From positions 3,177 to 67,176 of the forward strand of contig CAZCHH010000010.1 of NCBI GenBank assembly GCA_964498585.1: a stretch of DNA of 64,000 bases, read 5' to 3'. The stretch is from JAAYJM01 sp964498585 (lineage in GTDB: Bacteria > Bacteroidota > Ignavibacteria > Kapaibacteriales > UBA2268). How positions within the stretch are numbered: position 1 is the stretch's first letter; each line of letters begins with the position of its first letter. Under the pieces are notes generated by a model. The model searched no databases, was not told where the DNA came from, and worked only from the letters and a program-made list of their open reading frames with translations. Of this stretch, positions 42,012 through 50,571 are shown one piece after another. The position numbers were made by a program, and so were the translations under genes.

Positions 42012-44147
42012 TCACCTCACTACCACAAAACTTTTCGTAACTCTTTCAACTTGATTTACAAAAGAGCAATGATATAAGCCAACAGGTAAATCTGCTGTTG
42101 AAATAGTTATTTTGCTATTTCCAATTAATTCAGTTTTTTCTATTCGCTTTACTTCCATTCCGAGAGAATTGAAAATAGAAATTGATTTTATATTTTCATT
42201 ATCAGGAACGGAAAGAGTGATTTCGTTTGTTGAAGGATTGGGGAATATTTGGAAATCGGTGCTTTCGGAAAAGGGGAGAGCATCTTCTACGCTTGTTTGC
42301 TCACAGTTGTATTCGATTACAAGTCCATTTTTACCGAAAGCCCTGCATTTTTCTTCGTTAATTATATGTAAAAATGATAAATATTTATTTGTAGCAGAAG
42401 GAAGTTTTTCCCAGTTGTTGCCTCCGTCTGTGGTTTTAAAAGTGTATCCTTGCTCTGTGATAATCCACCCATAGTTCTCGTTTAAAAATTGCATATTTGT
42501 ATATGTTCCTTCTGCATAAAGCTGAAGCACCCAACTTTCGCCTCCATCTGTCGTTTTTTGAACAACAATTGAATCAAAGCGAACCCAATTTGAATCATGA
42601 TAATAAAGGTTTGTAACAAACCAACCTGTATTTTCATCAATAAAATAAACTTGATTATACTTTAAAGTAGAATCTATTATTTTTGTAGTCCAATTTTTTC
42701 CGCCATCTGTTGTTTTTATAAAAATACCATTTGTACCGGCTGCATAACCAAGATTTTCATTTAAGAAATGCAATTTGTCAATTGAAGTGTCGGCAAATGC
42801 TTTGCAATGGTTCCAGTAATTTCCTCTTTCGGTTGTTTTTTTTACAAAGAATTCATTTACTGATGATGACCAATAGGCAACATAGCCAACTTGTTCATTA
42901 ACGAAATATATATCGTGGATTGAAACATCTGAAATTTCGCTTATTTGAGTCCATTCCGCTCCAGCATTTGTTGTTTTATAAAAATAGCCGGCTCTATCTG
43001 ATAAAATTCCCGTATTTTCATTAAAAAAATGAATATCAATAAAATAATCTCTTGCTTTATTCTTATATTTTTGATTTACCCAAGTGGTTCCGGCATCAGT
43101 AGTTTTTAAAATCAATTTATTTTTTGAAATTGCCCAGCCGGTCGTGTCATTAATAAAATGAACATCAGACATTTCGTATAGTGTTCCAGTGCTTATAGAA
43201 TCCCATGAATATCCGTTGCTAACTGTCCTTTTTATTACGCCATCATTTTCAACACCAATTATTACTCTTTCATCAGAAATGCTAAGAGAATTCTGTTCTC
43301 CTCCCATTAGCTCTTTTAAAGTCTGCATTTCCCAGTTTTCGCCACCATCAGTTGTCCTGTAAAGATAATAATCCCAACCAAAAACGTAGCCATTGTTTTC
43401 ATCAAAAAATTTATAGTAAAATAAAAACAAAGATATTTTATTAAGAAATTGTTCAGTCCAGTTTTCACCGCCATCAGTGGTCTTATACAAATCACCTGAA
43501 TAATAATCACTTACCCAACCAATATTATCATTTAAAAAGAAAAGAGTAAAGAATGTAGAATCTGGCAAAGTATTTTTATACACCCAGCTTTTTCCACTAT
43601 TTGTTGATTTATAAAGATTGTGATTATCGGTAAAAACTATATTGTCTTCACTTAAAAAAAAGAACTCACTTCTAAAATAGTCAATTGGAGGTAATTTTAT
43701 TGTGTCCCAGCTATCTCCGCAATTTGTAGTTTTAAGCATAATGCTATCAGTTCGAGAATAGCAATACCCTTTGTTCAAATTAAAAAAATGAAAACTACTA
43801 TATTCAAAATTTGGAATAATTATAGATTTTTCATACCAAACCTCGTTTCCATCTTGATATTTTGCTATTCTATTATTTGTATCAATTAATAATAATTTGT
43901 TATCATCAAAGAAAAAAGTGAAATCAATTGATACCATTTCAGTTTTGATTAAATTCCAGGAAAGCCCTTTGTCAATGGATTTTAGCAAAGTGCCATTATC
44001 ACCTGTAGCATAGCAAACGTCATTGTTTACAAATTGAATGTAATTTAAATTATTACCTTGGGGAAGTGGATTGACCCATTTCCAACTGCAATCTTCTGCA
44101 AAAGCGAGATTTGAGATTAATAGAATAAAAAGGAAAATTTGTTTCAT
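42012..44147 (-). CDS. Secreted YCF48-repeat propeller with T9SS sorting domain
   Basis: A 711-residue secreted protein. Signal peptide at residues 1-17 (ending LAFA). About a dozen YCF48/BNR-like repeats of 45-60 residues follow, each with a KTTDGGENW- or KSTNSGKSW-type motif and an FxNxNxGY/W strand, giving one or two beta-propellers. The last 80 residues are a type A T9SS sorting domain: SFSESTDFQIFPNPSTNEITL... ending YHCSFVNQVERVTKSFVVVR. It is therefore predicted to cross the outer membrane by T9SS and be anchored on or released from the cell surface. A paralogue with a near-identical C-terminus is cut by the window end at 64000. Confidence 0.88.
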   Translation of the reverse strand: MKQIFLFILLISNLAFAEDCSWKWVNPLPQGNNLNYIQFVNNDVCYATGDNGTLLKSIDKGLSWNLIKTEMVSIDFTFFFDDNKLLLIDTNNRIAKYQDGNEVWYEKSIIIPNFEYSSFHFFNLNKGYCYSRTDSIMLKTTNCGDSWDTIKLPPIDYFRSEFFFLSEDNIVFTDNHNLYKSTNSGKSWVYKNTLPDSTFFTLFFLNDNIGWVSDYYSGDLYKTTDGGENWTEQFLNKISLFLFYYKFFDENNGYVFGWDYYLYRTTDGGENWEMQTLKELMGGEQNSLSISDERVIIGVENDGVIKRTVSNGYSWDSISTGTLYEMSDVHFINDTTGWAISKNKLILKTTDAGTTWVNQKYKNKARDYFIDIHFFNENTGILSDRAGYFYKTTNAGAEWTQISEISDVSIHDIYFVNEQVGYVAYWSSSVNEFFVKKTTERGNYWNHCKAFADTSIDKLHFLNENLGYAAGTNGIFIKTTDGGKNWTTKIIDSTLKYNQVYFIDENTGWFVTNLYYHDSNWVRFDSIVVQKTTDGGESWVLQLYAEGTYTNMQFLNENYGWIITEQGYTFKTTDGGNNWEKLPSATNKYLSFLHIINEEKCRAFGKNGLVIEYNCEQTSVEDALPFSESTDFQIFPNPSTNEITLSVPDNENIKSISIFNSLGMEVKRIEKTELIGNSKITISTADLPVGLYHCSFVNQVERVTKSFVVVR

Positions 44148-44156
44148 AGAGTTGCC

Positions 44157-44521
44157 TTATGGTTTATGGTTTATGGTTTATGGTTTATGGTTTATGGTTT
44201 ATGGTTTATGGTTTATGGNNNNNNNNNNNNNNNNNNNNNNNNNNNNNNNNNNNNNNNNNNNNNNNNNNNNNNNNNNNNNNNNNNNNNNNNNNNNNNNNNN
44301 NNNNNNNNNNNNNNNNNNATGGTTTATGGTTTATGGTTTATGGTTTATGGTTTATGGTTTATGGTTTATGGTTATTGAGTTATTCGTTATTAGTCATTAG
44401 TCATTAGTCATTAGTATTTTAACAAAAAACAAATGACAAATGACGAATTCCCAACTCCTAATTCCTAATTCCCAGTCCCCAGCCCCCAATTCCTAATCCC
44501 CAATAACAATTAACAATTAAT
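44157..44521. repeat. Heptamer-register tandem repeats with an assembly gap
   Basis: (TTTATGG)n runs from 44157 to 44218, is interrupted by 100 N (44219-44318), and resumes to 44374. The 7-nt register then continues without a break while the unit changes: ATTAGTC (3-4 units), AAATGAC (2), TAATTCC (2), CAGTCCC, CAATTCC, TAATCCC and AATTAAC, to 44521, directly at the stop codon of the next gene. About 29 units follow the gap, the first eight being pure or nearly pure ATGGTTT. The gap length is unknown. Confidence 0.9.
44219..44318. other. Assembly gap (100 N)
   Basis: Exactly 100 unknown bases, the common placeholder for a gap of unknown size, placed inside the TTTATGG tandem array. The true array may be much longer or shorter. 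Confidence 0.97.
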
Positions 44522-44523
44522 AA

Positions 44524-45954
44524 TTAAAATCCTACTAACAGCAGACGGCACTGCTTTGTGCTTCCTGCTTTCATTGCTACAATATATCCGCCTCTCGGAA
44601 GACCGGAAACAGAAAAAGTTACTTTTGAGTTCATAGTACTGCTATTGAAATCCACTTCTTCTTTTATATCTTTTATTTTCATACCCAATACGTTGTATAA
44701 AGTCATCTCAAAACTGCCAATTTCTTTTTTATTAAGGAAAAATTCAAGTGTAACCAAATTTTCTGCCGGGTTTGGATAAAGTTTTCTAATCCATACGTCT
44801 GGCAAACCATTTGCCTGAATTGTAGGTTGCTCCTTTTCAACTGAGGTTGGATTGGGATTAAAAACGTAAATTCCAAATCCATAACCAAAACCGTTGCTTG
44901 CTGGTATCCATAGTTTTCCGTTTTTGTCTGCTTCTATGGTTAATTTATAACACCATTCATCTGGAATGGTTGTGAATTGAGGGACATCGTATCTGAACCA
45001 GTTTTTCTCTGAATCAAATTTATATAAGTTGCATGTATGAGTTCCAGTTACCCAGACATTATCTGAGCTATCAATGCACATTTTATAATTGGACAAATTG
45101 CCGCCGGCAAAATCAATTTTTTCTATATCCCAAATATAGTCATAGCTATATAAACTATCTCCATCAATAACATACATTGTGCAGGTATGATTTAGCAGAT
45201 AAACCCTGTTCTTGCTGTCAATTACCATTCGGTTTAAATAACCAAAACCATTTGGAAAATCATAAGAAGCAATTTTTTTTGTTACTTTTTCATTCTCAAT
45301 CAAATAAACAGAATCAATTATTGAACACCAAATCCTGTTAAGATTATCTACAGCTAAGTCCATACCAGCTTCTTTTATGTATTTTTGTTCAATACAATAA
45401 ACTGATTCGAAAACTCCATCTTTCAATATACATATATTTTTACAATTTTTTTTGGTCTCTGAATCTCTGTTAGAAATAATTGCCCATATATTGTTATTCT
45501 TATCATTTATCAAATTAGAAGCATCGCTTATTTCGTAATATTTATCTTGATTTCTATTATATATTTTATCATAAATCATTATGGTGTCTTGCATTATTTT
45601 AAGAATAGATTTACACCACATATTACCGTTTAAATCATAAATTACGTTTCTGAGTGAATTATCTTTATACATATTATATAAAGAATCATTTTTAAACCTT
45701 TTCCAAATATCATCTTTTGTTACAAAAGACCAATTTTTATTAGAATAATTAAATATAAGAAATAAAGAACTGCTGCCATTTTCTCTTATAATTATTATAG
45801 AGTCATTTCTGATAACCAAACCGGTGCAAAAATTTGTGTGTTCATTAGCAGTTGAATCATGATATAGATAATCCTCTTTATACATCAGTTCCCAAGTTTG
45901 AGAAATTAATTCACTTGAAAATAAGATTAAAAAGAGTATGATTATTTTTTTCAT
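44524..45954 (-). CDS. Secreted propeller-like protein with T9SS sorting domain
   Basis: A 476-residue secreted protein with a signal peptide (residues 1-18, ending SELIS) and repeated 'two-component regulator propeller'-like strands (for example SKNRVYLLNHTC, SSDNVWVTGTH, KNGKLWIPAS). The C-terminal 85 residues are a T9SS type A sorting domain (RKLYPNPAENLVTLEF... LPRGGYIVAMKAGSTKQCRLLLVGF). Surface location is inferred. The gene is flanked on both sides by heptamer-register repeats (44157-44521 and 45970-46011), as if carried within them. Confidence 0.82.
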   Translation of the reverse strand: MKKIIILFLILFSSELISQTWELMYKEDYLYHDSTANEHTNFCTGLVIRNDSIIIIRENGSSSLFLIFNYSNKNWSFVTKDDIWKRFKNDSLYNMYKDNSLRNVIYDLNGNMWCKSILKIMQDTIMIYDKIYNRNQDKYYEISDASNLINDKNNNIWAIISNRDSETKKNCKNICILKDGVFESVYCIEQKYIKEAGMDLAVDNLNRIWCSIIDSVYLIENEKVTKKIASYDFPNGFGYLNRMVIDSKNRVYLLNHTCTMYVIDGDSLYSYDYIWDIEKIDFAGGNLSNYKMCIDSSDNVWVTGTHTCNLYKFDSEKNWFRYDVPQFTTIPDEWCYKLTIEADKNGKLWIPASNGFGYGFGIYVFNPNPTSVEKEQPTIQANGLPDVWIRKLYPNPAENLVTLEFFLNKKEIGSFEMTLYNVLGMKIKDIKEEVDFNSSTMNSKVTFSVSGLPRGGYIVAMKAGSTKQCRLLLVGF

Positions 45955-45969
45955 AGTAACTCCGTGTTT

Positions 45970-46011
45970 GGTTAATGGTTTATGGTTTATGGTTATAACG
46001 TTATTGAGTTA
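45970..46011. repeat. Heptamer-register repeats, short copy
   Basis: GGTTAAT, GGTTTAT, GGTTTAT, GGTTATA, ACGTTAT, TGAGTTA: 7-nt units matching the units at the other flank of the T9SS gene, including the GTTATTGAGTTATT stretch found at 44371-44384. Confidence 0.75.
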
Positions 46012-46016
46012 TTAAA

Positions 46017-46224
46017 ACTTTCGCAAAGTTAAGAAACTTTACGAAAGTAAGAAACCGTCATTCTGGCGTATGTCAGAATCCATATTTTTCGGTCTTTCTG
46101 AACGAAGTGAAGAATCCAGTGAGTAGTGGTTTTATTAATGATTTTCTGGATTCTTCGCTATGATACTAATGACTAGCTTTTCGCTTTCGTAAATTTGTAG
46201 GAAACAGGCATGCCTGTTTCCTAC
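46017..46224. repeat. Dispersed palindromes and a perfect 28-nt palindrome
   Basis: Contains an ACTTTCGCAAAGTTAAGAAACTTTACGAAAG-type fold-back (near 46017-46046), facing GAACGAAGTGAAGAATCC units (46098-46160), and a perfect palindrome at 46197-46224 (centre AACAGGCATGCCTGTT). There is no T run after it, so it is not a standard terminator for the gene that ends at 46267. Confidence 0.75.
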
Positions 46225-46266
46225 TTAACACTAATATTTTCATATTTATATAAGCAAATTATATGC

Positions 46267-46893
46267 TTACTCTTCGCAATTCCATTTGCAATCAAGTGGA
46301 CAATCAGGACCTTGCTGGTAGCCATTTTTATACAGTTGTAAAATTAGATTACCATCATCGTCTTCTTCCCAACAAAAGTATATTGCACTATGGCAGGTTC
46401 TAATATTCCCGTCATAACATATTTTCATTGCCCATACGTAATCATATGGAGGGGCACAAGCAACAGGGTGTGGCTTTTCAAAATTACTATAGTATCTTTT
46501 TTCCCAGCCATTATAACAAAATCCATCGTCAACCCTTAACAAACATAAAGTTCCATCTGGACATTCTGGAATATAGTCTGGATTTCCTGGAAATAAACTC
46601 CTAATTTAATCGCTTTGAGCAATCTCTTTTAATATTTGGTCAGTTAATGCTTCTTTATTGTTTTCATAAACATCTTGAGTGCAGGGCGGATATACAATGA
46701 TTTGTTGTAATGAAAATCCTTGTAAACCATTGTCATCTTCACCAAAACAAAAAAGATAACCAATTTTACATCCGTTAAAATAAGTATAATACCAGGGTGA
46801 GAGGTCATAACCTGGAGGGCAATATGCAGCCCTTACTTCTACATTAGCAAACACTATTGCTAAAGCCGCAAATAGAAGAATTAATTTTCTCAT
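46267..46893 (-). pseudogene. Cysteine-rich secreted protein interrupted by an in-frame TAA
   Basis: One reading frame of about 208 codons interrupted by a single TAA at 46606-46608. The first part (46606-46893, 95 residues) has a signal peptide (residues 1-21, ending RAA) and a CPPGYDLSPWYY...FCFGEDDNG unit. Downstream the same frame stays open to 46267 with no further stop, and contains a second, similar unit (CAPPYDYVW...YFCWEEDDDGN) and ten or more cysteines. The second part has no ATG and no suitable start, so it is not an independent gene by the usual signs. It is either a recent pseudogene, a read-through product, or a sequencing error. I do not recognise the family. Confidence 0.7.
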
Positions 46894-46937
46894 GTCAAGA
46901 AAATCCTTTAAATTTGTGTAACAATTATTGATTGTTG

Positions 46938-46987
46938 CATCCTCCGCAAAAAAGGTATCGGAATTCCTCGCGGAGGATGTTTTTTTT
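46938..46987 (+). terminator. Strong stem-loop with T run in an empty region
   Basis: CATCCTCCGC (46938-46947) pairs perfectly with GCGGAGGATG (46970-46979) and is followed by eight T (46980-46987). It looks like a plus-strand intrinsic terminator, but no plus-strand gene ends nearby; on the minus strand it lies 45 bp upstream of the secreted protein start. The following 920 bp to trxA hold only repeats. Confidence 0.6.
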
Positions 46988-47313
46988 ATTAATTTATCTT
47001 GTGTTTCCGCCTACTTTGCAAGTTTTTCTTTTAATTTAGGGAAACAAACTAAACAAAAGCCAAAACTTACTCACTTAAGCCAAGATATTTTTTTCTATTT
47101 TTTCCTCTTTTTTTTAACCAAAAGCAAATTAAAACATTTTTTAATAAAAAACAAACAAAAATTTTATTTTTTTTTTTTTTGATAAATTTGTTTTTGAACA
47201 TATATCTGAAAAGGAATATATCCTAAATATATTATTGGCTGCTAAGTTAGAGTGGAAGTGAGTTTTTAAGTATTAATAAAATAAAAGAAATGCAAAAAAG
47301 TGAATATTATCTT

Positions 47314-47343
47314 GTCATGCTATCAGCTTGCTGATAGTATGAC
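47314..47343. repeat. GTCATGCTATCAGC palindrome
   Basis: A 30-nt palindrome (loop TTGC) nearly identical to the one at 7153-7182. Related units are at 7106-7137, 63044-63074 and, diverged, at 30016-30044 and 47719-47750. Confidence 0.8.
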
Positions 47344-47377
47344 TTCTTTTATTTATATCAACTCTTTTTATCTTTAT

Positions 47378-47527
47378 CCCGTTAGGGATTGAATATTTGT
47401 AACATACAAGCTACTTTTCTGCTGTTATCCCGTTAGGGATTAAATAGTAATATTCTATATATAATCCCTACGGGATAAGCACAGGAGCGGATTTCACTTG
47501 TTACAAATATATAATCCCTATCGGGAT
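47378..47527. repeat. REP/BIME-like hairpin cluster
   Basis: Four small hairpins of the type ATCCCGTTAGGGAT or ATCCCTACGGGAT, in alternating orientation, each next to a TATTTGTAACA segment. The same family is in 20880-21025. Irregular spacing and alternating direction fit REP pairs rather than CRISPR. Confidence 0.75.
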
Positions 47528-47536
47528 ATTTTTTCA

Positions 47537-47574
47537 GATGGACTCCACTTAGGAAAGTGAAGTCCATCTTTTTT
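47537..47574 (+). terminator. Terminator-like hairpin with T run
   Basis: A 13-bp stem with one mismatch (GATGGACTCCACT with AGTGAAGTCCATC), a short loop, and six T directly after. No plus-strand gene precedes it; it may end a transcript from the REP region. From here to 47911 there is only a diverged CATGCGAACAGCTTG repeat and a GAGATTCATCGCTGCGC unit. Confidence 0.5.
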
Positions 47575-47911
47575 ATGCAGATGTGCCTCAGCGGTATATC
47601 TTTTTAATTTCTTTTGTCTTTGAACCGTGATTAATCTGATTTAATGATTACCTGATAATTTTTTTCTTTATTAATCAAGAAATCCTTTAATCTTTCTAAT
47701 CAAGGTTCTGACTTTTTTTTGTCATGCGAACAGCTTGTTGCTCGTATAACTTTTAATGTTACTTTTGTAAAGTTTCTTGAACTTTGCAAAAGTTTACAGA
47801 CTTGAGAGATTCATCGCTGCGCTCAGAATTACAGTGTTAAATTTGGTCTGTTTTTTTTCAATTTTGACGTTTCTTAATGGGAATAATATAAGAAAGTAAA
47901 GAGCATTAAAA

Positions 47912-48280
47912 TCAATTATTAGAAATATTAGTAATTCCCAGAACTTCACTAATTGCTTTTTCGATAGAATCTTTAGGTAAAGCACCCACACTCATCTGTG
48001 GCTTGTCATTTATTGGGCAGAAAAGCATTGATGGAATACTTCTAATACCGAATATTGCTGCAAGTTCTTGCTCTTCTTCTGTATTTATTTTATAAATATC
48101 TATTTTACCTTCATAATCCTTTGAGATTTCTTCAAGAATTGGAGATAGCATCTTGCAAGGACCGCACCAGTCAGCATAAAAATCTATAATGCAGGGCTTA
48201 TCTCCTTGAAATTGCCACTCTTTATTATTTTCATAATCGAAAACTTTTTCGAGGAATGTTTCTTTTGTTAAATGTTGCAT
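47912..48280 (-). CDS. trxA: Thioredoxin
   Basis: A 122-residue thioredoxin with the active site WCGPCK (near 36-41), preceded by IDFYADWCGPC and followed by the cis-Pro loop GIRSIPSMLFC (near 79-89). It reduces protein disulfides in the cytoplasm. The N-terminal extension (about 20 residues more than E. coli thioredoxin) is typical of Bacteroidota. Monocistronic; no regulatory site seen. Confidence 0.93.
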   Translation of the reverse strand: MQHLTKETFLEKVFDYENNKEWQFQGDKPCIIDFYADWCGPCKMLSPILEEISKDYEGKIDIYKINTEEEQELAAIFGIRSIPSMLFCPINDKPQMSVGALPKDSIEKAISEVLGITNISNN

Positions 48281-48378
48281 TTTAACTCCTTTTTATTATT
48301 TTAAAATTGCTGTATTAACGAAATAAAAACAACAATATTGTTACAGAATATTCCTGAAGAGGAATATTTGAGAATATA

Positions 48379-48894
48379 TTACTTATTAATTTTTATAAAG
48401 ATAAGAAAATAAGATATTAAAGAAATTGCAATATAAAGTATTGAAAGAAAAATAAAAATATTCTTTAAAAATTCAATATCTAAAATAAAAACTGAAACAG
48501 TAATACAAAGGATAAACATAGTAATTTTGCCATAAATATTTGATGGAGTAACATTCTTAATTTTTGCTGATAATAATAGTCCGCCAGTTAAAATCAATAA
48601 ATCTCTTCCAATTATAATAGCTGCGAGCCATAGAGGAAATTCACCTTTGAAAAATAATGTTAAAATAATAGCAGCAATAAGTATTTTGTCGGCTAAAGGG
48701 TCTAATATTTTTCCAAGTTCACTTTCCTGATGCAGTTTTCTGGCAAAATAACCGTCAAAATAATCAGTAGAAATTGCAACTAAGGATACAAAGAAAGCAA
48801 TTAAATTGAACTCATTTCCCAAAAGATATACTATTGGAAAAACAAGAATAATCCTTAATAAACTTAAGCTGTTTGATATGTTAAGCCAATTCAT
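48379..48894 (-). CDS. pgsA: CDP-alcohol phosphatidyltransferase (PgsA-like)
   Basis: A 171-residue membrane enzyme with about four to five helices. The CDP-alcohol phosphotransferase motif DGx2ARx8Gx3Dx3D is present as DYFDGYFARKLHQESELGKILDPLADK (near 43-69 in parts). The length and the NWLNISNSLSLLRIILVFPIVYL opening fit phosphatidylglycerophosphate synthase, which makes the precursor of phosphatidylglycerol. It overlaps the symporter gene upstream by 14 bp. Confidence 0.88.
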   Translation of the reverse strand: MNWLNISNSLSLLRIILVFPIVYLLGNEFNLIAFFVSLVAISTDYFDGYFARKLHQESELGKILDPLADKILIAAIILTLFFKGEFPLWLAAIIIGRDLLILTGGLLLSAKIKNVTPSNIYGKITMFILCITVSVFILDIEFLKNIFIFLSILYIAISLISYFLIFIKINK

Positions 48895-50281
48895 TTTTTT
48901 TAATAAATAAAATTGTCAAAAAAATTGACATAATCAAACCGGGTAGCATCGGTTCAATTATTACAAAAATAGTTGAATTATTTAAGAAAATTGGAAATAA
49001 AATCCAAATAAGTGATATACCAGAAGAAAAGAGCATTATCTGAATAATTTTTCTTTCTGAAATTTTGTATTTCTGAGTAAATGTAAGCAGAACTGGTATA
49101 ATAAGTCCGGGAATTGCAATGGAAGCTGTCTTATAAATTAAATCAATTACTGAAGGGAGAACTACTGCTCCTACAATTGAAAAAATTGCTGTTAAAACTA
49201 ATCCGATTTGCGTCAACTTTTGGACATTTAAATTTTGAAAAATATTTCTTTTTTTAAAAAACGGATAAAGTAAATCATTTCCTATTGTTACTGATGAAAT
49301 GAATGAATAGCTGTCTAATGTTGACATAATAGCAGCAAGGAGAGCAACAAGATAAATTCCTTTCCAAAAGTGTGGTAGAATTTGCTCGGCAAGTACCGGA
49401 TATGCCATTATCGGCTCATTTAAGTTCAAAAATGCAGCTGCATATAAACCGCAAAGAATAGTAAGCGAATCGAAAACAAGCCAGCAGAGGACAGAGAGCA
49501 AGACACCGCGCTGAGCAGTTTTGGGCGTTTTGGCTGCTGCTGCCCGCTGATGAAAACTTGGGTCAATAAATGTTTGAAATGCAATTATATACCACATTAG
49601 TATATATTGCCAGGTATGATTGCCCGGTGCAGTTCTATGCGTTTCAGGCAATTCGTTAAACATTGTATTAATACCACCAAAAGTTGAGATTGCATAAAAT
49701 AATAAAACAGCAAATCCGATATACATTAGGAAAAATTGAGCTGTATTAGTTAAAATATCTGCTTTAAAACCACCAGAATAAAGATAGGAAAGCGAAACAG
49801 CAGCACCAAAAATTACACAAATCCATAAGTCCCAGCCGGAAAAGAGTTGTATGATAACTCCTAACATTAATAAGTAAGAAGCTGGTATTGTTATTATTAA
49901 TATAATTAAAGAAGATATTTTTCCTGCTCCGCTTCCGTATTTGTTCGTGATTAGTTCAGGTATAGTCCTAACGTTAGAAGTTCTTATTTTTTTTGCAAAA
50001 AAGCCACCGAAAATAGCTCCTGCAATATAATATGGTACGCAAAAGCAGAGCCATGCAACAATTCCGTCATTATAAGCGAATTCACCAACTCCGAGAATGC
50101 TTCCATACCAAGTTGCTACTAAGGAAGCAATAAATATTGGTAAAGTTACTTTTCTGCCAGCTAAAATAAAGTCTTCAACAGTTGATTCAATTTTTTTATT
50201 TCTTGATACAAAAAAACCTATATATAAAATAATAAGGAAGTATATAATTATAACTATAATATCTATAAAATTTAAGGTCAT
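48881..50281 (-). CDS. Sodium:solute symporter family transporter
   Basis: A 466-residue SSS-family (SLC5-like) transporter with about 13 transmembrane helices. Segments typical of the family are the LAGRKVTLPIFIASLVATWYGSILGVGEFAY region (near 41-70, the substrate/Na+ site) and the AALLAAIMSTLDSYSF segment (near 310). It imports an unidentified organic solute with sodium. The start ATG at 50281 is the only long option. It overlaps pgsA by 14 bp, which implies co-transcription. Confidence 0.88.
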   Translation of the reverse strand: MTLNFIDIIVIIIYFLIILYIGFFVSRNKKIESTVEDFILAGRKVTLPIFIASLVATWYGSILGVGEFAYNDGIVAWLCFCVPYYIAGAIFGGFFAKKIRTSNVRTIPELITNKYGSGAGKISSLIILIITIPASYLLMLGVIIQLFSGWDLWICVIFGAAVSLSYLYSGGFKADILTNTAQFFLMYIGFAVLLFYAISTFGGINTMFNELPETHRTAPGNHTWQYILMWYIIAFQTFIDPSFHQRAAAAKTPKTAQRGVLLSVLCWLVFDSLTILCGLYAAAFLNLNEPIMAYPVLAEQILPHFWKGIYLVALLAAIMSTLDSYSFISSVTIGNDLLYPFFKKRNIFQNLNVQKLTQIGLVLTAIFSIVGAVVLPSVIDLIYKTASIAIPGLIIPVLLTFTQKYKISERKIIQIMLFSSGISLIWILFPIFLNNSTIFVIIEPMLPGLIMSIFLTILFIKKNELA

Positions 50282-50375
50282 TTTTTATTATATTAATATA
50301 TTTCAAAATTATAAAAGTAGTTATTTTTAAATAAAAACAACCTGCAAATTTACAAAATTTTAATATTAGGATTTG

Positions 50376-50462
<87 letters not shown>

Positions 50463-50571
50463 TCTTACAAAATGCAAATTAACACTTTTTTTTCAAACAA
50501 TCAAGTAAAAATTAATTATTTTATAAATTAGAATTATTTTTGTTATTTAAAATGAACTTAATTTGTAATTA

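Noticed and set aside
44157..44374. TTTATGG array as a telomere or replication end
   Set aside because: It resembles plant-type telomere units only by chance, is internal to a chromosome scaffold and lies between ordinary genes.
44071..44407. Open frames encoding WFMVYGL repeats across the N gap
   Set aside because: The 7-nt unit read in three frames gives a 7-residue repeat without stops; the frames run through unknown bases and lack start signals.
47378..47527. CRISPR array
   Set aside because: The repeats are short hairpins in alternating orientation with irregular spacing, and no cas gene is near.
47794..47991. 65-residue minus-strand frame overlapping trxA
   Set aside because: It overlaps the end of trxA in another frame and has no start signal or known motif.
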